Below, in pieces: positions 33,295-40,272 of a DNA stretch of 57,659 nucleotides (within the stretch, counting starts at the first letter, position 1; each line of letters opens with the position of its first letter). The DNA comes from an uncultured Clostridia bacterium (GTDB lineage: Bacteria; Bacillota; Clostridia; Lachnospirales; Anaerotignaceae), in the NCBI GenBank assembly GCA_910583755.1, contig CAJTZO010000004.1, positions 1-57,659 of the forward strand. The letters are read 5' to 3'. A program made the translations under genes and the position numbers. The notes under the pieces were generated by a model. The model was not told the origin of the DNA, ran no database searches, and saw nothing but the letters and a program-made list of their open reading frames with translations.

Positions 33295-34443
33295 TTATTT
33301 TAATACTTTTAAATAAATCTCTCTGATATCATTTAAACTTAATTCTTTTCTATTATTAACAAGCAACCTTGTTTGTTTACTTCCTGCATCTACAAGAAAA
33401 TCTAAATCTTCCATCTTTACCCCAAATTCTTGTAAATCAACTGGAATATTAGTTACTTTTACAATATCTGCAATTTGCTCAATAATATATTGTGCTTTTT
33501 CATCAATACTTTTTGCAATTAATGTTGGTTCTACAGCATCACATAAGATTGCTAATCTTTCTTTGCAAGCCTCTTTATTAAATTCCATGACATGAGCAAA
33601 TAATATCGCATTAGATACCCCATGTGCAATGTGATATTTCCCACCTAATGGATAAGATAAAGCATGTACAGCTGTTGTTCCACTTCCTGTAATCGCAATT
33701 CCGCCATAAAAAGCGCCTAAAAGCATATTCCTTTTCGCTTCCATATTATCAGGTTGATTATATGCCTCTCTAATATTTTTAAAAATTAATTTTGCTCCTT
33801 GCATAGCATATAAATCTGAAAATGGTGTTGCTTTTTTAGAGGTAAAACATTCTACACAATGTGCTAAAGCATCTACACCTGTTGCAGCAATAATGGATTT
33901 TGGCAGCTTTGCAATCATTTGTGCATCTAATATTACATAGTCTGGAATCATTGCATCATTTACAATTCCTTTTTTAGATTGTTCTTCTGGAATTGCTACA
34001 ATAGCATTGCAAGTTGCTTCAGAGCCTGTTCCACAGGTTGTTGGAATCATAATTGTCTTTATTTGTTTTTTAGCTAATGCTGGGTCTTCCAACAAATCTT
34101 TTACTGTATAATCTGCATCTTTCAGCACAGAACAGAGCTTTGCCGCATCCATAACACTGCCACCGCCGATTGCAATAATCATATCTCCCTTACAACCTTC
34201 TACTTGCTTCATTACACGTTCAATGTCTTGATAAGCTGGTTCAGCCGTTAAATCATCAAATATTTCATATTCTATTCCTTTTAAAACAGCGAATAACTTG
34301 TCCAAAAGTCCTGTACTTTGAATCCCCTTATCTGTAAATACAACAACTTTTTTTGCATTTTCCTGCGCAATTACTGTTTTTACCTTTTGAATACTTTCTT
34401 CTCCTCCATAAACACAAGAAGGTACTTTAATTTGATAGTTCAT
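33295..34443 (-). CDS. Iron-containing alcohol dehydrogenase, first gene of the operon
   Basis: A 382-residue group III (Fe-dependent) alcohol dehydrogenase. NAD-binding IIAIGGGSVMDAAK, metal ligands in GVDALAHCVE (Asp, His) and AVHALSYPLGGKYHIAHG (two His), and TTCGTGSEAT are intact. It leads the operon, with AAGGAG before the ATG. It probably interconverts a hydroxy group and a carbonyl on the imported acid or on an aldehyde product. Its position before the DUF1537/PdxA2 pair is not part of the known threonate pathway, so an extra oxidation or reduction step is expected. Confidence 0.93.
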   Translation of the reverse strand: MNYQIKVPSCVYGGEESIQKVKTVIAQENAKKVVVFTDKGIQSTGLLDKLFAVLKGIEYEIFDDLTAEPAYQDIERVMKQVEGCKGDMIIAIGGGSVMDAAKLCSVLKDADYTVKDLLEDPALAKKQIKTIMIPTTCGTGSEATCNAIVAIPEEQSKKGIVNDAMIPDYVILDAQMIAKLPKSIIAATGVDALAHCVECFTSKKATPFSDLYAMQGAKLIFKNIREAYNQPDNMEAKRNMLLGAFYGGIAITGSGTTAVHALSYPLGGKYHIAHGVSNAILFAHVMEFNKEACKERLAILCDAVEPTLIAKSIDEKAQYIIEQIADIVKVTNIPVDLQEFGVKMEDLDFLVDAGSKQTRLLVNNRKELSLNDIREIYLKVLK

Positions 34444-34544
34444 GGCGTCATCTCCTTAAAACGTTTCATTTTAATATATTTTATTTTGTTACCTATATAT
34501 TACTTTATTTCTCTAAAAATTCAATACAAAAAAATTCTATTTTT

Positions 34545-34606
34545 GTTTTATTTTGATACATTTCAAAAAATAATTCGTTTTATTTTGAAACATATCATGT
34601 TATAAT
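34545..34606 (+). promoter_or_regulatory. Tandem operator-like repeats and promoter of the PrpR-like gene
   Basis: Two 21-bp direct repeats, 34545-34565 and 34577-34597, differ at only two positions and start 32 bp apart, about three helical turns. Each has the core GTTTTATTTTGA followed by TCA, so the first also forms an imperfect dyad ATTTTGA-N6-TCAAAAT. A -10 box TATAAT lies at 34601-34606, so the second copy covers the -35 region. The divergent operon promoter would lie to the left. A binding site for the PrpR-like regulator is the natural reading. Confidence 0.6.
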
Positions 34607-34653
34607 AAAATAATATTTATAAATTTATTTCAATTTGAAAGGATAAGATAATT

Positions 34654-36435
34654 ATGAAAAAAATAAAAATGCTTGCGGTTGCTCCTTATGAGGGAATGGC
34701 AGAAGCAATCGCTGCTATTGCAAAAGAAAGAAATGATATTGAATTGACCGTACAAACAGGAGATTTAAGTACAGGAAAAAATATTGCGATAGAATTATCC
34801 CATAATAATTATGATGTCATTATTTCTCGTGGAGGAACTGCGGAATTAATCCGTTCTGCTGTGGAAATTCCAGTAGTAGAGGTCTCTATTTCTGTATATG
34901 ATGTTCTTCGCGCGATTAAATTAGCTGAAAATTATTCTGGTAAATTTGTTATAGCTGGTTTCTCAGGTATCACACATTATGCCAGATTACTTTGTGACTT
35001 ACTTCAATATGATATTGATATTATTACTTTTACAAGCGAAGAAGATGCTTTTCCAGCATTACGTGACGCCAAAAAAAAAGGTTGTAAATTGGTACTTTGT
35101 GATATGTTAGGCTCTAGCATTGCCAAAAAATTATGGTTAAATGCTATATTAATTCCATCAGGTACAGAAAGTATTTCAGCTGCACTAAACGAAGCAGTAG
35201 AACTTGTCCATTCTTCCCAATATGTTCATAAGCAAAAAGATTTATTTCAAGCACTTCTTACAAAGGAAGATAGAGAATTTTTAATTTATGACCCCGCAGG
35301 AAAGTTATGGTTTTCTAGCTTTCCCACTGAGGAAACAAATACTTCCCTCATGAATTTGGTACAAAACTACATAAAAACATTTCTTAAAACACCAGACCAA
35401 ACTATTGCAAGACAAATTAGAGAAAAAGTTTATGTATTAAAAAATTGTCATATTTATTATGCAGAACAAAAGTATACTGCTATTACCATACAACAAAAAG
35501 ATGCTTTATTTTCTGAGGAAGATTTAGGTATCACGATTTATAATAAATCAGACGGGCTGCCGAGTGATTTTACAAATTATTATAGTAGTTCTAATAATAT
35601 AGGCGATTTGTCAAATATGATAGAGGAATACAGTAAAACCAATATTCCTGTATTGATTATAGGGGAAGCAGGAACAGGAAAAGATAAAGCGGCTTCTCTT
35701 TTATATGAAAATGGTCCCTTTGAAAATGCACCATTTTATACAATTGATTGTGCTTTTATGGGAGAAAGAAAATGGAATACTTTAATTAGCAGTGAAAATT
35801 CTCCACTTAATACCTTACACAATACTATTTATTTAAAAAATGTAGGTGCTTTATCAAAATTACAATTAAATAAACTATTTACATATATAGAACAAACGAA
35901 ATTAATCAAAAAAAATCGTTTGATATTTTCTTTGGTACTCAATCATAAAGAACAAAAAGAAACAGAAACGGCAAGAAATTATTTGGAAAACAACCTTTGC
36001 TGTCTTACTTTAAAATTACCACCTTTAAGAGAACGTATCAATGATATTCCAAGCATTACAGCATTGTATATTCATAAGTTAAATATTTCAAGTGAAAAGC
36101 AAATTATCGGTCTGGAGTCAGAAGCAATGGAATTAATGCAATCCTTTCCATGGCCCCATAATCTTGACCAACTACAACATGTATTAAATGAGTTGGTTGT
36201 TATCACAAATACTCCTTATATTACTTATGCAAATGTACAACAAATATTAAAGCAGGAACAAAGTATTTGTCCTTTTCAAGAAACTTCTGCAATCCATTTT
36301 GATTTAACACAAACTTTAGATGCCATTAATTATCAAATTATTCTTGCTGTTTTAAAGCAAGAAAATGGGAATAAAGAAAAAACTTCCAAACGCTTGGGAA
36401 TTAGTCGTAGCACATTGTGGAGAATATTAAAATAA
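34654..36435 (+). CDS. PrpR-N/AAA+/Fis-type regulator with degenerate AAA+ domain
   Basis: A 593-residue protein. About 1-190 is a PrpR-type sensor (MKKIKMLAVAPYEGMAEAI, ISRGGTAELIR, VVEVSISVYDVLRAI), then a linker, an AAA+ domain from about 320, and a C-terminal Fis HTH (NKEKTSKRLGISRSTLWRILK). Walker A is GEAGTGKD (about 337-344) and LPPLRERINDIP is kept, but the Walker B region reads NTIYLKNVGALS, without DE, and no GAFTGA loop is present between them. It therefore should not be able to remodel sigma-54 polymerase. It probably regulates the divergent catabolic operon as a sigma-70-type activator or repressor that binds the imported acid. Confidence 0.85.
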   Translation: MKKIKMLAVAPYEGMAEAIAAIAKERNDIELTVQTGDLSTGKNIAIELSHNNYDVIISRGGTAELIRSAVEIPVVEVSISVYDVLRAIKLAENYSGKFVIAGFSGITHYARLLCDLLQYDIDIITFTSEEDAFPALRDAKKKGCKLVLCDMLGSSIAKKLWLNAILIPSGTESISAALNEAVELVHSSQYVHKQKDLFQALLTKEDREFLIYDPAGKLWFSSFPTEETNTSLMNLVQNYIKTFLKTPDQTIARQIREKVYVLKNCHIYYAEQKYTAITIQQKDALFSEEDLGITIYNKSDGLPSDFTNYYSSSNNIGDLSNMIEEYSKTNIPVLIIGEAGTGKDKAASLLYENGPFENAPFYTIDCAFMGERKWNTLISSENSPLNTLHNTIYLKNVGALSKLQLNKLFTYIEQTKLIKKNRLIFSLVLNHKEQKETETARNYLENNLCCLTLKLPPLRERINDIPSITALYIHKLNISSEKQIIGLESEAMELMQSFPWPHNLDQLQHVLNELVVITNTPYITYANVQQILKQEQSICPFQETSAIHFDLTQTLDAINYQIILAVLKQENGNKEKTSKRLGISRSTLWRILK

Positions 36436-36716
36436 CTGGATTACAGAAATTAACTATTAAAAAGGAAATAAAAATTTAAGTAAAATAGGATAGGTAAAAC
36501 TATAAGACATAATAAAATGATATAAAAAAAATAACCCTTTCAGATAACAACTATCTATGTTATTCCTGTTTTTATAAAATCTTGGGGGTTAACTAAAAAC
36601 TTTTCCCTAATTTTTTTATTTTATACATATTTTTTTATAAAACATCTTGCAATTCAAAAAAATATGATATAATCTATCTATAATATAAATTGACTATCCT
36701 TAAAAGAGGTGCGATT

Positions 36717-37334
36717 ATGCAAAAATTAATACTAGCAACAAATCTTTTTTCCAGAGCAAATTTATTAAAACAATTATCAGTTCCTTTTGAAGAATTATTT
36801 TGTGAAATTGAAGAAAAAGATGTAGAAATTGAAAATGAGTATTCTCCTTATGAATGGGTCAAGTCCATCTCTGCTACAAAGGCAAAGGCCGTTTTAGATA
36901 GAGTACAAGGAGAAGCAATTATCATTGCCGCAGATACGATTATCACAGACTTTGGAAGAATCCTACATCGCCCTAGAAATAAGCAAGAAGCTGTCACCAT
37001 GCTCAAAAATTTACAAGGACGTAAACATACAACTTACACTGGTTTAACTGTTATCTATCATCATGAAAATGGTACTTATGAAATGGATAGTTATGTGGAT
37101 GGTGTAGACGTTTATATGCATCATCTTTCTGACAAAATTATTGATGCATATACAGATACAGACGAACCTTATGATAGACCCGGTGGCTACTCTATCACTG
37201 GAAAAGGTGCCCTTTTAATTGAAAATATCTATGGAGACTATTATACACTAGCTGGTCTGCCCCTTCGTCTTTTAAACAAATCCTTATTTAAGCATAATAT
37301 TGATATCATAGATTTTTGGATTAAACCACAATAA
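36717..37334 (+). CDS. maf: Maf-like nucleotide pyrophosphatase, divergent
   Basis: A ~205-residue Maf-fold protein, started at the ATG after AGAGGTG (an earlier start at 36690 lacks a site). Its first strand is LILATNLFSRANLLKQL, with IIAADTIIT and EPYDRPGGYSITGKGALLIENIYGDYYTLAGLPL matching the Maf pattern. The usual S-S/A-R pair near the start is NLFSRA, and KPxD is replaced by RPRN, so specificity for dTTP/UTP may be altered. Maf beside mreB is a conserved arrangement. A possible promoter (TTGCAA, TATAAT, 15-bp spacing) lies near 36650-36676. Confidence 0.85.
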   Translation: MQKLILATNLFSRANLLKQLSVPFEELFCEIEEKDVEIENEYSPYEWVKSISATKAKAVLDRVQGEAIIIAADTIITDFGRILHRPRNKQEAVTMLKNLQGRKHTTYTGLTVIYHHENGTYEMDSYVDGVDVYMHHLSDKIIDAYTDTDEPYDRPGGYSITGKGALLIENIYGDYYTLAGLPLRLLNKSLFKHNIDIIDFWIKPQ

Positions 37335-37343
37335 ACATCTCTT

Positions 37344-37380
37344 AAGGCGGTTCGTATTTATTTACAACCGTCTTTTATTA
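37344..37380 (+). terminator. Terminator after maf
   Basis: AAGGCGGTT (37344-37352) pairs with AACCGTCTT (37366-37374, one G-U), followed by a T-rich stretch. It separates maf from the mre cluster. Confidence 0.7.
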
Positions 37381-37529
37381 TTTTGTAATGTTATTATTGA
37401 AATACAGTCAAAAAAGCGGTATGATTACAAGTAAATCATTTCATTTTTTTAATATTCTGCTTAATTTTAACAAAACTGAAAATACTAATGAAAGAACCAA
37501 CATGATATTAATGAGAGGAGAAATAAATT

Positions 37530-38558
37530 ATGTTTTCAAAAGACATGGGAATTGATTTAGGGACTGCTAACACCCTTGTATATATGCCGGGAAAAGGAAT
37601 TGTTGTAAATGAGCCTTCTGTTGTAGCAATCAACACACAAACCAAAGAGGTGCTTGCTGTTGGCAATGAAGCAAAAGATATGATAGGTAGAACACCAGGT
37701 AATATTGTAGCCATTCGTCCTATGAAAGATGGTGTAATCGCAGATTTTGATACAACACAAGCTATGTTAAGATATTTTATTAATAAGGCTTGCCCTCGTT
37801 CTATGTTTGGCTCAAAACCAAGAGTTGTTGTTTGTGTACCTTCTGGTGTAACAGAAGTAGAAAAAAGAGCAGTATTGGAAGCAGCTGTTTCCGCTGGAGC
37901 AAAGGATAAAGACACTTATTTAATTGAAGAACCAATGGCAGCTTCTATTGGTGCAGGGCTTCCTGTAGAAGAACCTACTGGCAGCATGATTGTAGATATT
38001 GGTGGTGGAACCAGTGAAGTTGCAGTCATTTCATTAGGTGGAATTGTTACAAGCACTTCCTTACGTATTGCTGGTGATGAATTAGACAATTATATTGTAA
38101 ATTATATTAAAAAAGAATTTAATCTTGCAATTGGTGATAGAACAGCAGAAGAAATTAAAATCGGAATTGGTTGTGTCTATCCAACAGATGAAGTACGAGA
38201 AATGAATGTTCGAGGACGTGACTTACTTTCTGGATTGCCAAAAACAGTTGTTGTTACTTCTACAGAAATTATGGAAGCACTCCATGAACCAGTTTATTCT
38301 ATTATTGACACTATAAAGCAAACATTAGAAGCAACACCACCAGAACTAGCTGCTGACGTTATGGAAAGTGGCATCACATTAACCGGAGGTGGGGCTTTAT
38401 TAAGAGGATTGGATTATTTAATTTCTGACGAAACAGGAATGCCTGTGCATATAGGAAACGAACCTTTAAATTGTGTTGCAACTGGCACTGGTCTTGTGTT
38501 AGAACATATTGATACATTAAAAGCGGTATTAATTTCACCAAGAAAAATAAGATTTTGA
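37530..38558 (+). CDS. mreB: Rod-shape determining actin homologue MreB
   Basis: A 342-residue bacterial actin. Phosphate loops DLGTANTLVY (about 8-17) and VDIGGGTSEVAVISLGG, PSGVTEVEKRAV, EEPMAASIGAGLPV and LTGGGALLRGL are conserved. It polymerises into membrane-associated filaments that guide RodA-PBP2 synthesis of lateral wall. RBS GAGGAG. It is followed by mreC in partial overlap, mreD, pbp2 and the min genes, giving the full elongasome and division-site set in one direction. Confidence 0.98.
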   Translation: MFSKDMGIDLGTANTLVYMPGKGIVVNEPSVVAINTQTKEVLAVGNEAKDMIGRTPGNIVAIRPMKDGVIADFDTTQAMLRYFINKACPRSMFGSKPRVVVCVPSGVTEVEKRAVLEAAVSAGAKDKDTYLIEEPMAASIGAGLPVEEPTGSMIVDIGGGTSEVAVISLGGIVTSTSLRIAGDELDNYIVNYIKKEFNLAIGDRTAEEIKIGIGCVYPTDEVREMNVRGRDLLSGLPKTVVVTSTEIMEALHEPVYSIIDTIKQTLEATPPELAADVMESGITLTGGGALLRGLDYLISDETGMPVHIGNEPLNCVATGTGLVLEHIDTLKAVLISPRKIRF

Positions 38559-38575
38559 TATGGGGAGTATGTATT

Positions 38576-39475
38576 GTGGATTTTTTTGAAGAACACAAAA
38601 AACAAATTATGTTAGCTATTACTGCCATACTACTAGTTGTTATTCTTATCACTTATGGAAAAAAAACAAACGCCACTATTATAGAAAATGCACTTGGTTT
38701 TATTATTACACCTGTGCAAGAATTAACAACAGATGTAGGGAATTGGTTTGGCAGCAAAATTGATTGGATTCGTAACAGGGATAATTTAGCAACAGAAAAT
38801 AAACAGCTAAAAGAACAAATTGCATTATTAGAAACAGAAAATAAACGTTTAAGAAGATATGGAACAGAAAATCAAAGATTATCAGAACTATTAAAAATTT
38901 CTCAAAAATATGCAGATTATCATACAGTTGGTACAAAAATCATTGCAAAAGACCCGGGAAATTGGTATGATATTTTTTTAATTGATAAAGGTAAGCAGGA
39001 TAAATTAGAAGCAAACATGGTTTTGACATCTTCTAATGGTCTGGTAGGAAAAATTATAGAAACAGGTGCAAATTATTCAAAAGCACAATCTATTTTGGAC
39101 AGTAGAAGTTCTGTACCAGCCATGAGTCTACGTACAGAAGACTTAGGCGTGGTAAAAGGAGAATACTCCCTTATGAATCACGGTCTTTGTCGTATGGAAT
39201 ATATTGACTCTGAAGCAGAAATCATCGAAGGAGATGAAATTGTTACTTCCCATTTAAGTGATGTATATCCCTCTGGTATTACTATAGGCAGGGTAAAAGA
39301 AATTAAAACAGAAGCAAATGGATTAACAAAATACGCCATTATTGAACCTTATGTTGATTTTAAACATCTTGATACCCTTTTAGTCATTGGTGAAACACCA
39401 GAAACATCAGAAGTACCAGAAACACCGGAAACAGAAATAGAAACACCAGCAGAAGCACCGGAGGTGGAGCAATGA
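38576..39475 (+). CDS. mreC: Rod-shape determining protein MreC
   Basis: A ~299-residue bitopic membrane protein: short cytoplasmic start, one helix (IMLAITAILLVVILITYG), a coiled coil (about 65-100, NKQLKEQIALLETENKRLRR) and beta-barrel extracytoplasmic domain (NWYDIFLIDKG, GLVGKIIETG, VTSHLSDVYPSGITIGRV). The tail is a low-complexity Glu/Thr/Pro repeat (ETPETSEVPETPETE), probably in the wall space. I choose the GTG at 38576, eight bases after GGGGAG; the TTG inside the mreB end has no site. It links MreB to PBP2. Confidence 0.93.
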   Translation: MDFFEEHKKQIMLAITAILLVVILITYGKKTNATIIENALGFIITPVQELTTDVGNWFGSKIDWIRNRDNLATENKQLKEQIALLETENKRLRRYGTENQRLSELLKISQKYADYHTVGTKIIAKDPGNWYDIFLIDKGKQDKLEANMVLTSSNGLVGKIIETGANYSKAQSILDSRSSVPAMSLRTEDLGVVKGEYSLMNHGLCRMEYIDSEAEIIEGDEIVTSHLSDVYPSGITIGRVKEIKTEANGLTKYAIIEPYVDFKHLDTLLVIGETPETSEVPETPETEIETPAEAPEVEQ

Positions 39476-39984
39476 GAATTTTCATCACTGCTATCTTTAT
39501 TATTCTCAATTTTTTAATGCAGTCTACAATATTGCATTATATTGAAATACGTGGTGTCATTCCCAATACTACCATTATTCTTATTGTTTCCTATGCTCTT
39601 TTAAGGGGAAGTACAGAAGGTGTACTGGTTGGCTTTTTTTCAGGACTACTACAAGATGTTTTTTTTGGTACCTCTATTGGTTATTTTACCTTGTTTAACA
39701 CTATAACAGGTTATTTATTTGGCAGAGGAAATCATAATTTTTACAGAGAAAATTATCTTTTACCTATGATGCTATGCACTATTGCTGTATTTTTATATGA
39801 AACTATGATATATGTTACTAGTTTTTTGTTCCGAGGACAGCTAAACTTTCTTTATATCCTAAGTCATACTTTGCTGCCAGAAGCAGTATATTCCTGCATT
39901 TTTACCATTCCTTTGTATCGTGTTTTATTTGGTACAAATGAATGGTTAGAATTAAAAGAAAAATATAAACATAGATTATTTTAA
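39472..39984 (+). CDS. mreD: Rod-shape determining protein MreD
   Basis: A 170-residue membrane protein with about five helices, overlapping mreC by four bases (ATGA). IEIRGVIPNTTIILIVSYALLRG, FFSGLLQDVFFGTSIGYF and the late LPEAVYSCIFTIPLYRVLF match MreD. It stabilises the MreC-PBP2-RodA complex. Its stop is followed by an AAATTTGGG/CCCAAATTT hairpin and then by repeat copy B, which separates it from pbp2. Confidence 0.93.
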   Translation: MRIFITAIFIILNFLMQSTILHYIEIRGVIPNTTIILIVSYALLRGSTEGVLVGFFSGLLQDVFFGTSIGYFTLFNTITGYLFGRGNHNFYRENYLLPMMLCTIAVFLYETMIYVTSFLFRGQLNFLYILSHTLLPEAVYSCIFTIPLYRVLFGTNEWLELKEKYKHRLF

Positions 39985-40001
39985 AATTTGGGTTTTGCCC
40001 A

Positions 40002-40203
40002 AATTTCAGTTTGTCAAAAAACCTTGAAGGTTAGCCCTCAAGCTCCTCAAAGGACCTTAATGCGGAAATAATGTTTCGCTAAAAAGATTGATTTTATCAG
40101 GAAAAACGCTAGTTTTTCCAATAAAGTTTTTTGTCCAACTTTTTTTAAAAAATTGATGGGGTGGGCAAAACCCACAAAAAAAGACTTTTTTGACAAACTG
40201 ATT
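40002..40203 (+). repeat. MITE-like dispersed repeat, copy B
   Basis: About 200 bp between mreD and pbp2, closely similar to the copy at 24718-24917 and in the same orientation. Terminal inverted repeats are perfect over 16 bp: TCAGTTTGTCAAAAAA at the left and its complement TTTTTTGACAAACTGA at the right. It lies between genes that normally sit close together. Together with a second inverted repeat (ACTTTTTTGA/TCAAAAAAGT, about 40226-40257) it fills the 288-bp gap. Confidence 0.85.
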
Positions 40204-40272
40204 TGGTCTCTACCCAAATCCACTTACTTTTTTGACTCTCTTTTTTTCAAAAAAGTGTTATGGAGGATGTTT

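Noticed and set aside
34444..34653. Sigma-54 promoter for the catabolic operon
   Set aside because: No TGGCAC-N5-TTGCA-like element on either strand of the intergenic region; the regulator also lacks GAFTGA.
40153..40272. Upstream start of pbp2 adding 40 residues
   Set aside because: The extension lies in the dispersed repeat and has no ribosome binding site; ATG at 40273 follows GGAGG and precedes the normal N-terminal membrane helix.
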